This document shows, one piece after another, positions 15,688 to 23,089 of a stretch of 27,604 nucleotides of DNA. Numbering within the stretch: the stretch's first letter is position 1; each line of letters opens with the position of its first letter. The translations under genes and the position numbers were made by a program. This DNA is from an uncultured Clostridia bacterium (GTDB lineage: Bacteria > Bacillota > Clostridia > Lachnospirales > Anaerotignaceae), in contig CAJUKL010000032.1 in assembly GCA_910587195.1 (NCBI GenBank), positions 1-27,604 of the forward strand, read 5' to 3'. The notes beneath the pieces were generated by a model. That model ran no database searches, was not told the origin of the DNA, and worked only from the letters and a program-made list of their open reading frames with translations.

Positions 15688-17062
15688 CATGAAAAGAAGT
15701 GCGCAAAGAATTTTTTGGCTGATTACATTGATGTTTTTTTTATTATTGGCAACCATGGCAAAATTAACTTTTTTCGATAGACAAGAAATTTCCTCCAATG
15801 CCTATAATCCCAGATTAAATTATGTAGACAATTCTGTAAAACGGGGAAATATTCGGGATAGTAATGGTGATATATTGGCAGAAAGTACAGGGAACGATAG
15901 AAAATATTTGCGTTCTCGTATGGCAGCGCATATCACAGGCTATAGCAGTAAAGGCAAAACTGGAGTAGAAGCTGCCGAAAATTTTGAATTGCAAACACCA
16001 CACAATGAAGTGTTACAAAGAATCCAACATATTTTTAGCGGAACCCCCGTACAAGGAAATGATGTTGTTTTGACCGTTGATATGGACATACAATCTGTTG
16101 CGGGAAATGTGCTAGGCAATAAAAAAGGGGCTATTGTGGTTATGGAACCTTCTACCGGCAGAATAGTAGCATTACAAGCCTATCCTGATTTTGACCCCAA
16201 TACAGTAGCGGAAAATTGGGAAATGTTACGTCAAGATGAAAATAGTTCTTTAGTCAACAGAGCAACACAGGGATTATATCCTCCTGGCTCTACTTTTAAG
16301 GTGATTACTGCTTTAGCTGCAATGGAATCCTACAGCGACTGGGAAAGATTTACTTATGAATGTACAGGGCAAGCTGTTTTTGAAAACAAAGTAATTCATT
16401 GTTATAACAATAGAGTCCATGGTATGGTGGATATGAAAAAGGCGATTGCTACCTCCTGTAATTGTTATTTTGCCGAATTGGCAAAAAGAATTGGTGCAGA
16501 AAATATTCGAAAAAAAGCAGAAGATTTTTATTTTAATGAGAATTATCCTTTTGTGCTGACACACAGTATGAGCCAAGTTGTTTTGCAAAAAAAATCGGAG
16601 GAAAATGAAATAGTAGAAACCTCTATCGGACAGGGAAAAACATTAGCAACACCCTTACACATGGCAATGGTTGCTGCAACAATCGCAAACAATGGTATGA
16701 TGATGAAACCCTATATTGTAGACCATATTCAATATTATAATGGAGATGTTTCTAAAACAACGGTACCTGAAAAATTAAAACAAGTCATTTCTGTAGAGGA
16801 ATCTGACATTATAACGGATATGATGATTTCTTGTGTTACAGAAGGTACTGGAACTGCAGCACAAATTTATGGTATAGAAGTAGCTGGAAAAACTGGTACT
16901 GCTGAAAATGCAACCGGAAGTGACCATTCTTGGTTTATTGGTTTTGCACCAGCCCATGACCCACAAATTGCAATTTGTGTTATGATTGAAAATGCAAACG
17001 AAGGAAGTGCTGTACCAATCGCTGGAAAGGTATTACAAGCAGCATTAGAAAAATATCAATAA
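15680..17062 (+). CDS. pbpA: Class B penicillin-binding protein (PbpA/FtsI-like transpeptidase)
   Basis: Transpeptidase that cross-links the glycan made by the adjacent SEDS protein. One N-terminal membrane anchor (about residues 11-32) is followed by a short NPRLNYVDNSVKRGNIRD segment typical of the small PbpA group, then the transpeptidase domain. The active-site motifs are all intact: S204TFK207 within YPPGSTFK, S259CN261, and K404TG406 within VAGKTGTAE. The 460-residue length lacks a large N-terminal pedestal. Start 15680 has GGGGTG 9 nt upstream and overlaps ftsW by 8 nt; the longer in-frame extension from 15605 lies wholly within ftsW and is rejected. The transcript probably continues through repeat copy C to the terminator at 17483. 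Confidence 0.92.
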   Translation: MNNMKRSAQRIFWLITLMFFLLLATMAKLTFFDRQEISSNAYNPRLNYVDNSVKRGNIRDSNGDILAESTGNDRKYLRSRMAAHITGYSSKGKTGVEAAENFELQTPHNEVLQRIQHIFSGTPVQGNDVVLTVDMDIQSVAGNVLGNKKGAIVVMEPSTGRIVALQAYPDFDPNTVAENWEMLRQDENSSLVNRATQGLYPPGSTFKVITALAAMESYSDWERFTYECTGQAVFENKVIHCYNNRVHGMVDMKKAIATSCNCYFAELAKRIGAENIRKKAEDFYFNENYPFVLTHSMSQVVLQKKSEENEIVETSIGQGKTLATPLHMAMVAATIANNGMMMKPYIVDHIQYYNGDVSKTTVPEKLKQVISVEESDIITDMMISCVTEGTGTAAQIYGIEVAGKTGTAENATGSDHSWFIGFAPAHDPQIAICVMIENANEGSAVPIAGKVLQAALEKYQ

Positions 17063-17067
17063 AAAAG

Positions 17068-17478
17068 TTAAAACCTTGAGAGCGTTGCTCTCAAACTCTT
17101 ACTTCTTTCTTGAAAGAAAGAAGCAAAGAACTTTGTGCGAAACTAGCGTTTCGCTGCCGTGTGTTGAAGTGGAACAGTTTTTTTAGATGAACGATAACAG
17201 AGCACCAATGGTTAAAACTGTCATTTTGTACCGTATGCAAAAGATAAAGTTTTTGGTCAAGCTTTTTTCAAAAAGCTTGCGAGAGTTTGAGAGCAGAGCT
17301 CTCAAGGTCTTTTACGCTTGCAAGCGTGCTTTTGAAGTGGGTTCTGAATGTCTGGTGGACGTTCGTTTAGACCCGACCGGAGCGAAGCGTAGACCTGGAA
17401 GAACTTTTCACAAGTAAAAAAAGTTCCTCCAAAAACTTCCGACTTTTAACACGTTTACAATAGATCACTTTTTTGACA
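17068..17478 (+). repeat. Mosaic intergenic repeat, copy C (most complete)
   Basis: It starts 6 nt after the pbpA stop and fills the convergent gap. Modules in order: an inverted cassette with TTGAGAGC-gtt-GCTCTCAA (17074-17094 region); the CTTTCTTGAAAG end palindrome (about 17104-17123); the hairpin GCGAAAC-tagc-GTTTCGC (17137-17154); the GAGCACCAATGG block; and the core with the palindrome CAAGCTTTTT/AAAAAGCTTG (17258-17279). These are followed by a second TTGAGAGC/GCTCTCAA stem, the palindrome CGCTTGCAAGCG, a GGTGGACGTT cassette related to copy A, and a conserved tail GACTTTTAACACG. The open frame at 17187-17417 is a product of the repeat. Confidence 0.85.
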
Positions 17479-17482
17479 TACT

Positions 17483-17517
17483 GACACTAGCTTTTTAAGT
17501 TAGTGTCTTTTTATTTT
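17483..17517 (+). terminator. Terminator of the zapA-ftsW-pbpA operon, downstream of repeat C
   Basis: GACACTAGCTT pairs with AAGTTAGTGTC (one G-U) over a TTT loop, followed by TTTTTATTTT. The U tract overlaps the last codons of the convergent AraC gene (stop at 17511-17513). No U tract exists on the minus side. Confidence 0.85.
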
Positions 17518-18383
17518 GTGCAAAGTAAACGGTATTCTTTTGGAGTAATTCCTTTATATTCTCGAAATTTACGTATAAAATAACTAAAGTTATCAAACCC
17601 TACAGAAAGTGAAATGGCAGAAACAGGCAAATTTGATTCTGAAAGCATTTCACACGCTTTTTCAATACGATATTCATTGATAAATGTTACTGGCGTTTTT
17701 CCAATTTCCTGTTTAAAATAATAACAAAAATAGTTAGGACTCATAAAACAAATTTCAGCCAGAGCCTGCAAAGAAATGGGTTGCGCAATATTTTTATAAA
17801 TATATTCTATAACTTGCTTTAAACGATTTAAAGAATCTTTCCTTTTAAAAAATATGGTGTTTTTCAAAAAATAATTTTTTTGAAAAAATAATTTTATCAT
17901 TTCTAAGATATGAATTTTAATACTTAAAGGGGCATCAAAAGCATTTGTACGATAGAGCTTTACAATTTCCTGCATATGAAATAAAACCTGTTCACGGTCT
18001 TTTGATGAAAAAACAGAAAAGGAAGTCGGAAATAATAAATTGCCATTTGTTATAGGACGTATAAAATTATGCTGACAAGTATCATAAAGTGTAAAATCTA
18101 AAAAATGTGGATTAAAAACAATGGCATGATGAAAAGAAGAAGAAACAGACTTAATCTCATGTAATTCTCCAGAATTAATAAAACAAAATTCTCCTTCTTT
18201 TAATGTAATAGATTTTCCATGAATTGTTAAATGCAACATACCACTCTCTACATAAATCCATTCTAATTCTTCATGCCAATGTTGCGAAACAAAATAAAAA
18301 CCATCTTTATCATATTGCGAATACACTTGAAAATGAAATACAGATGTCCCATGAATTCGATTTTCATGGTAAGGATATGTCAT
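17511..18383 (-). CDS. AraC-family transcriptional regulator with N-terminal cupin domain
   Basis: A 290-residue regulator. The N-terminal half is a cupin sugar-sensing domain, with HWHEELEWIYVESG and LKEGEFCFINSGELHEI giving the conserved His and Glu residues. The last 100 residues hold two helix-turn-helix motifs: ISLQALAEICFMSPNYFCYYFKQEIG and the second with VSAISLSVGFDNFSYFIRKFREYKGITPKEYR. Start ATG 18383 has GGAG 9 nt upstream; an in-frame TTG at 18398 is rejected because it overlaps the ribosome-binding site. It is divergent from the alpha-glucosidase gene, with direct repeats between them, so it very likely activates dexB and perhaps itself in response to an alpha-glucoside. Confidence 0.93.
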   Translation of the reverse strand: MTYPYHENRIHGTSVFHFQVYSQYDKDGFYFVSQHWHEELEWIYVESGMLHLTIHGKSITLKEGEFCFINSGELHEIKSVSSSFHHAIVFNPHFLDFTLYDTCQHNFIRPITNGNLLFPTSFSVFSSKDREQVLFHMQEIVKLYRTNAFDAPLSIKIHILEMIKLFFQKNYFLKNTIFFKRKDSLNRLKQVIEYIYKNIAQPISLQALAEICFMSPNYFCYYFKQEIGKTPVTFINEYRIEKACEMLSESNLPVSAISLSVGFDNFSYFIRKFREYKGITPKEYRLLCTK

Positions 18384-18402
18384 ATTTCTCAACTCCAAAA
18401 TC

Positions 18403-18434
18403 GTAATATTGTGTTATTATATGGTAATATCATG
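18403..18434 (+). promoter_or_regulatory. Candidate AraC-type operator: two direct repeats 21 bp apart
   Basis: GTAATATTGTG at 18403-18413 and GTAATATCATG at 18424-18434 match at 9 of 11 positions. Their starts are exactly 21 bp apart, two helical turns, the spacing AraC-family dimers use. The proximal half abuts the position of the -35 of the dexB promoter, the layout of an activator site. Confidence 0.55.
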
Positions 18435-18435
18435 C

Positions 18436-18464
18436 AAGCAGGCAAACATTTTTTATAGTATACT
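18436..18464 (+). promoter_or_regulatory. Promoter of the alpha-glucosidase gene, poor -35
   Basis: TATACT at 18459-18464 is a good -10, but the -35 position (18436-18441, AAGCAG) is far from consensus. This fits a promoter that needs an activator bound just upstream. Confidence 0.5.
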
Positions 18465-18502
18465 AAATTTAGAACAGAAAAACAAGAAATGAGGGAAAAA
18501 CA

Positions 18503-20113
18503 ATGAAGGAAAAATGGTGGAAAAATAGTGTAGTATATCAAATCTATCCTCGAAGTTTTTGCGACAGCAACGGAGATGGTATAGGCGACATTGACGGGAT
18601 TCGTTCCAAGCTATGGTATTTAAAAAAACTTGGTATTGATATTATTTGGTTAAGTCCTGTTTATCCATCTCCTAATGCGGACAATGGCTATGATATTTCT
18701 GATTATTATGGTATTTCATCAGAATTTGGTACAATAGAAAGTATGAAAGCATTGATTCAAGAATGTGAAAATTGTGGTATTAAAATTATGATGGATTTGG
18801 TACTAAACCATACTTCTGACGAACATCCTTGGTTTATAGAAGCAAAAAGTGACGCAAGCAATCCTTATCGCGATTATTATATCTGGAGAAAGGAAAAACC
18901 CAATGATATGAAATCTTGTTTTGGTGGAAGTGCTTGGGAATATTGTGAAGAAGCTGGAGAATATTATTTTCACAACTTCCATAAAAAGCAACCTGACTTA
19001 AATTGGGAAAATGAACATGTCCGCGCAGAGGCTTGGAAAATTATCAATTATTGGATTGACATGGGCATCAAAGGTTTTCGGTTAGATGTTATTGAGATGC
19101 TTGGAAAAATTCCAGACCAAGAAATTAAAGAAAATGGCCCAAAACTTCACGAATATTTACAAGAAATGAATCAAAAAACATTCGGCGGCAAAGATATTAT
19201 AACAGTAGGTGAATGTTGGGGGGCAGATACTGAAATCGCAAAATTATATACTGCTCCTGAAAGAAAAGAATTAGATATGATTTTTCAATTTGAACAAATG
19301 CAGGCAGACCAAACCGCTGAAAAATGGGATTTAAAACCACTTGATTTTATTTACTTAAAACAAAATTTTGCAAAATGGCAAAAGGAATTGGATGGAAAAG
19401 GTTGGAACAGTCTTTTTTGGAGTAACCATGACCTTCCAAGAATTGTTTCCCGCTGGGGAAATGAAAAAGAATATAGAATAGAATCTGCAAAAATGTTAGC
19501 CACTGTATTACATAGTATGAAAGGCACCCCTTATATTTATCAGGGGGAAGAAATTGGTATGACAAATTATCCATTTTCTAGCATAAAAGATTTTGACGAT
19601 ATAGAAGCCATTAATATGTATCAAGAAAGAACACAAAACGGATACCCACAAAAAGAAATTATGAAATCCCTTTGCGCAAAAGCAAGAGATAACGCCAGAA
19701 CACCAATGCAATGGAATCAAAACCATGCTGCAGGATTTACAGAAGGTAACCCTTGGTATCATGTAAATCCAAACTATCCGGAAATCAATGCAGAAATGGC
19801 ATTAGAAGATAACAATTCTATTTTCTATTATTATCAAAAACTGATACAGCTACGAAAAGAGGAGGAAATTCTTGTTTATGGCACTTTTACCTTGCTTTTA
19901 CCAGAAGATAAACATATTTTTGCTTACAGCAGAGAATGGAATGAAAAAAAATGGTTGATTGTATGTAATTTCTATCAGGAATCTACTACATTTTCTTATT
20001 CTGGTAAAGGAAAAGTTATTTTGTCAAATTATCCTCAAGAACAAATGATTGCATTGGAACAGGTACAGTTGCGCCCTTATGAAGCAATCATTTTTGAAAT
20101 AACGCTTCCTTGA
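18503..20113 (+). CDS. dexB: Glucan 1,6-alpha-glucosidase / oligo-1,6-glucosidase (GH13, DexB-like)
   Basis: Cytosolic glycoside hydrolase that releases glucose from alpha-1,6-linked isomalto-oligosaccharides. The full (beta/alpha)8 GH13 plan is visible in 536 residues: YQIYPRSFCDSNGDGIGDI, MDLVLNHTSDEH, and GFRLDVIEM with nucleophile Asp195. TVGECWG follows with acid/base Glu237, then SNHDLPR with Asp310. Stretches such as FGGSAWEY, QPDLNWEN, ENGPKLHEYL and GTPYIYQGEEIGMTNYPF closely resemble streptococcal DexB as I remember it; trehalose-6-phosphate hydrolase is less likely. There is no signal peptide, so the substrate is imported, but no transporter gene is in view. GAGGG lies 7 nt before the ATG. 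Regulated probably by the divergent AraC protein. Confidence 0.88.
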   Translation: MKEKWWKNSVVYQIYPRSFCDSNGDGIGDIDGIRSKLWYLKKLGIDIIWLSPVYPSPNADNGYDISDYYGISSEFGTIESMKALIQECENCGIKIMMDLVLNHTSDEHPWFIEAKSDASNPYRDYYIWRKEKPNDMKSCFGGSAWEYCEEAGEYYFHNFHKKQPDLNWENEHVRAEAWKIINYWIDMGIKGFRLDVIEMLGKIPDQEIKENGPKLHEYLQEMNQKTFGGKDIITVGECWGADTEIAKLYTAPERKELDMIFQFEQMQADQTAEKWDLKPLDFIYLKQNFAKWQKELDGKGWNSLFWSNHDLPRIVSRWGNEKEYRIESAKMLATVLHSMKGTPYIYQGEEIGMTNYPFSSIKDFDDIEAINMYQERTQNGYPQKEIMKSLCAKARDNARTPMQWNQNHAAGFTEGNPWYHVNPNYPEINAEMALEDNNSIFYYYQKLIQLRKEEEILVYGTFTLLLPEDKHIFAYSREWNEKKWLIVCNFYQESTTFSYSGKGKVILSNYPQEQMIALEQVQLRPYEAIIFEITLP

Positions 20114-20134
20114 AAGAAAGCGTAAAACAACAAA

Positions 20135-20159
20135 AAACCGCCCAATACAAGGCGGTTTT
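20135..20159. terminator. Bidirectional terminator between dexB and the DUF6514-like gene
   Basis: AAAACCGCC pairs with GGCGGTTTT around a CAATACAA loop. T runs flank it on both strands, so it can end dexB transcripts and those of the convergent minus-strand operon. Confidence 0.9.
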
Positions 20160-20181
20160 CTGCTGTGTGTATGTATGTGTT

Positions 20182-20457
20182 TTATGCAGATAGAAAATCA
20201 TCTGCGAGGGGAAGCAAAGTCATAGGTGTTACATTTCCACGTGCCATTTTTTGAATTAGTTCCACGACACGACTTTCCGATGTAGATAAACTTGCAATTT
20301 GTTCTTTTTCAATCAAAGTTTCTTTTTGATATTTTGCAATTTCTATTCCATAAATGGCATCTTCTTTTTCTTTGTTTTTTAATAACCAATAATAGAGAAG
20401 ATGCTCCTGACCTGTTTCATCTATTATTTTTTTACAAAAAGTCAATATCCGTTCCAT
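20182..20457 (-). CDS. Small DUF6514-like protein of unknown function
   Basis: A 91-residue soluble protein. The pattern YYWLLKNKEKEDAIYGIEI in the first half, then SRVVELIQKMARGNVTPMTLLPLADDFL at the C terminus, resembles the Clostridia-specific DUF6514 family. That family shares a YGIEI strand and a V.ELI.KLA...VTP..L..V..D ending. No function is known. A perfect AGGAGG lies 6 nt before the ATG. A TATAAT at 20489-20494 on the minus strand gives it a likely promoter of its own, with a weak -35. It is the last gene before the bidirectional terminator. The family name is from memory. Confidence 0.7.
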   Translation of the reverse strand: MERILTFCKKIIDETGQEHLLYYWLLKNKEKEDAIYGIEIAKYQKETLIEKEQIASLSTSESRVVELIQKMARGNVTPMTLLPLADDFLSA

Positions 20458-20488
20458 AATTACCTCCTGTGCGCTTTCTCTGAACTAT

Positions 20489-20494
20489 ATTATA
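20489..20494 (-). promoter_or_regulatory. -10 element for the DUF6514-like gene
   Basis: Minus-strand TATAAT lies 31 nt before the start codon. No strong -35 is present. A palindrome, AATTTGT-a-ACAAATT, lies upstream at 20543-20557. Confidence 0.4.
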
Positions 20495-20647
20495 TCGACC
20501 TTTTGTATAAAATACTAGTAAAAAATTATGACAATATCGTACAATTTGTAACAAATTATATCATATCCGACAGAATAATGCAAGATTTTAAGGAGAATTT
20601 TGTGATAATATGGCAGTTTTTATTTTAATTTGTAAAAAACTTTTTGC

Positions 20648-21913
20648 TTACCGTTCTGCTACATGATATTTTTGCAAACGATTTACCATTTCCTGCTCGG
20701 CATAGACTTGCAAAAGGATACCATCTGCTTTGTGTTCTTCTGTAATAATTTCACATTTGCCATGAATCCTGCTTAATAGGCTGCCTTCTGTATAAGGTAA
20801 AAAAACAGTCATAGGAGTACGAAAACTTTTTAATAGAGTTTCAATTTTTTCCAAAAGAACCGGTATTCCTTCTTGCGTTTTGGCAGAGATAGAAACTTTA
20901 TCTCTTGCCATAGGGTCTATGGGGAAAGGTGTTTCTATTCCCTTGTCTATTTTATTATATACTGTAATGATAGGAGTTCCTTCACAATGAAGTCCCTTGA
21001 GCGTTTGATAAACTACTTCCATTTGTTGCTGTCTGTTTTCATTGGAAGCGTCTACCACATGGAGTAAAATATCTGCAAAATTTAACTCCTCTAAAGTTGC
21101 CCGAAACGCTTGTATCAAATGATGAGGTAATTTTTGAATAAATCCTACGGTATCGGTTAGTAATATTTCTGTACTATTAGGCAGTTTTACCTTTCTTGTT
21201 GTGGTGTCTAAAGTTGCAAAGAGTTTGTTTTCTGCTAATACACCAGCATTGGTTAAAGTATTAATCAAGGTAGATTTTCCAGCATTAGTATAGCCAACTA
21301 AAGATACTACTGGTGTGCCCTTTTTATTTCTTTGATTTCTTAAAAGCTGTCTATGGGTTTCAATTTGTTTTAATTCTTGATTTAATTCGCTAATACGTTC
21401 TTTGATATAACGGCGATTGGTTTCTAATTTCGTTTCTCCAGGGCCTCTGGTGCCGATTCCGCCGCCGAGCCTCGACATAGATGCGCCAATACCAACTAAT
21501 CTTGATAAGCGATATTTTAACTGTGCTAATTCTACTTGAATTTTACCTTCTTTCGACATAGCACGAGCAGCAAAAATGTCTAAAATCACCATAGTTCTGT
21601 CCATAATTTTTGTTTGCAACATCTGCTCTAAATTTTTCATTTGCGCTGGGGAAAGTTCATCATCGCAAACAATGCCAGAAGCATCATAGGTTTGCAACAT
21701 CATTTTAATTTCTTCTATTTTTCCTTTGCCAATATAATGCCCTGCATGAATTTTTTCTCTTTTTTGTATAGCTCTTGCAACACAAACGCCACCAGCCGTT
21801 TTCACCAGTTCTTCTAATTCATCTAAACAAGCATCTGTTGTGTTATCATCTAATTCTACAGCGATTAAAATGACTCTTTCTTCTGTAGCTTCTAATGGGT
21901 GTAATGGAACCAT
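20648..21913 (-). CDS. hflX: GTPase HflX
   Basis: Ribosome-associated GTPase that splits stalled 70S ribosomes or 100S dimers after stress. The N-terminal HflX domain ends with RLGGGIGTRGPGETKLE (about residues 148-164), followed by a helical linker. The G domain has P-loop GYTNAGKST (207-215), G3 DTVGF (254-258) and G4 NKID (320-323). The protein is full length at 421 residues. AGGAGGG sits 6 nt before the ATG, only 15 nt after the dapF stop codon, so the two are almost certainly cotranscribed. No clear terminator separates it from the DUF6514-like gene. Confidence 0.96.
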   Translation of the reverse strand: MVPLHPLEATEERVILIAVELDDNTTDACLDELEELVKTAGGVCVARAIQKREKIHAGHYIGKGKIEEIKMMLQTYDASGIVCDDELSPAQMKNLEQMLQTKIMDRTMVILDIFAARAMSKEGKIQVELAQLKYRLSRLVGIGASMSRLGGGIGTRGPGETKLETNRRYIKERISELNQELKQIETHRQLLRNQRNKKGTPVVSLVGYTNAGKSTLINTLTNAGVLAENKLFATLDTTTRKVKLPNSTEILLTDTVGFIQKLPHHLIQAFRATLEELNFADILLHVVDASNENRQQQMEVVYQTLKGLHCEGTPIITVYNKIDKGIETPFPIDPMARDKVSISAKTQEGIPVLLEKIETLLKSFRTPMTVFLPYTEGSLLSRIHGKCEIITEEHKADGILLQVYAEQEMVNRLQKYHVAER

Positions 21914-21928
21914 ATTATCCCTCCTGTT

Positions 21929-22759
21929 CTATTTTAACCATTGTCCGTTAAAGCAAAAACGAGCCGGCCCTGTCATATAAACATGATTATCTTTTTCGTT
22001 CCATTTAATATGCAGCGTTCCTCCCAAAAGCGTAACATCTGCTTCTCTTTGACACATTCCATTTTTAACAGTAGCAACTAAACTTGCACACGCACCTGTA
22101 CCACAAGCCATTGTTTCACCAGAACCTCTTTCCCATACTCGCATAAACAAATGATTTTTGTCTAACACTTGCACAAATTCCACATTGGTTTTATGAGGAA
22201 AAAAGGCGTTATTTTCTAATTGTTTCCCATATTTTTCTACTTCAAATTCTGTTGTATTTTCTACATAAGTAACGGCGTGTGGATTTCCCATAGAAAGACA
22301 AGTGAAAGAAAAAGTTGCGTTCTCTGCATTTAATTCTGTTTGCACAAAATCCGCATCACTGATGGTTGGAATTTTTTTCCCTTCAAAAATTGGCTCTCCC
22401 ATATCAACCGTGACACTATCTACCACACCATCTTTTATATGCAATTCTAAATATTTGATGCCTGCTAAGGTACTAAGAGAGATTTTTGTTTTTTTTGTCA
22501 ATCCTCTATCATAGACAAACTTTCCAACACATCTGCTGGCATTACCGCACATTTCTCCTTCAGAACCATCTGCATTAAACATTCTCATTTTAAAATCTGC
22601 TTCATCACTGGGTAAAATCAAGACAATTCCATCTGCACCTACACCAAAATGCCTATCACTCATGGCAATCGCTAGTTGTTCGGGATGCGTTACCTGTTCC
22701 TCAAAGCAGTTGATATAAATATAATCATTGCCACAACCTTCCATTTTTGTAAAATTCAA
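21929..22759 (-). CDS. dapF: Diaminopimelate epimerase
   Basis: Converts LL- to meso-diaminopimelate for lysine and peptidoglycan synthesis. Both catalytic cysteines are present, in EMCGNASRC (about C71) and MACGTGAC (about C219), and the N terminus NFTKMEGCGNDYIYI is typical. I place the start at TTG 22759: AAGGAG lies 8 nt before it, and the resulting protein begins at the residue where DapF proteins normally begin. An in-frame GTG at 22768 is immediately adjacent to that ribosome-binding site and so is unlikely. The protein is 276 residues and complete. hflX follows after 15 nt. Confidence 0.95.
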   Translation of the reverse strand: MNFTKMEGCGNDYIYINCFEEQVTHPEQLAIAMSDRHFGVGADGIVLILPSDEADFKMRMFNADGSEGEMCGNASRCVGKFVYDRGLTKKTKISLSTLAGIKYLELHIKDGVVDSVTVDMGEPIFEGKKIPTISDADFVQTELNAENATFSFTCLSMGNPHAVTYVENTTEFEVEKYGKQLENNAFFPHKTNVEFVQVLDKNHLFMRVWERGSGETMACGTGACASLVATVKNGMCQREADVTLLGGTLHIKWNEKDNHVYMTGPARFCFNGQWLK

Positions 22760-22793
22760 ATTTCTCACTCCTTATGTAATTCTTTATCATAAC

Positions 22794-22819
22794 GGGGCAG
22801 TCTTGCCCCTTTCTTTTAT
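22794..22819 (+). terminator. Terminator-like hairpin facing against the genes
   Basis: GGGGCA pairs with TGCCCC over a GTCT loop between the DUF378 and dapF genes. The T-rich tail (TTTCTTTTAT) is on the plus strand, while both flanking genes are on the minus strand. In minus RNA it is a hairpin without a U tract. Confidence 0.45.
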
Positions 22820-22827
22820 AAAAAAAG

Positions 22828-23028
22828 TCATCGTGATGTTACTCCTTTATAAAAGGTTAAAGCATAGATTCCAGCTAACCCTACAACAGCAAAAATAATT
22901 CTGGCAATCCAGAAAAATGTGCCGCCAAAAATAGAAGTAACTAAATCAAATCCAAAAAAACCTATCAGTCCCCAATTTAACGCACCTATGATAATTAAGG
23001 TTAAAACAATCCAGTTTATATTTTTCAT
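22828..23028 (-). CDS. DUF378 small membrane protein (YuzA-like)
   Basis: A 66-residue membrane protein with two helices, at about residues 6-26 and 38-60. Its WIVLTLIIIGALNWGLIGFFGFDLV start is the hallmark of DUF378. Its role is unknown. AAGGAGGG precedes the ATG at close to ideal spacing. It lies between the M16 peptidase and dapF on the same strand. Confidence 0.9.
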   Translation of the reverse strand: MKNINWIVLTLIIIGALNWGLIGFFGFDLVTSIFGGTFFWIARIIFAVVGLAGIYALTFYKGVTSR

Positions 23029-23089
23029 AGATACCCTCCTTAAGAAAAAATAATTTCCCTCTTATCTTTTCCCAAACAGAAAAATATTA

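Noticed and set aside
17187..17417. Open frame of 76 residues with KFLVKLFSKSL
   Set aside because: It is a translation of the repeat core and cassette. The same peptide-like pattern appears from other copies, and stem pairing rather than codons is conserved.
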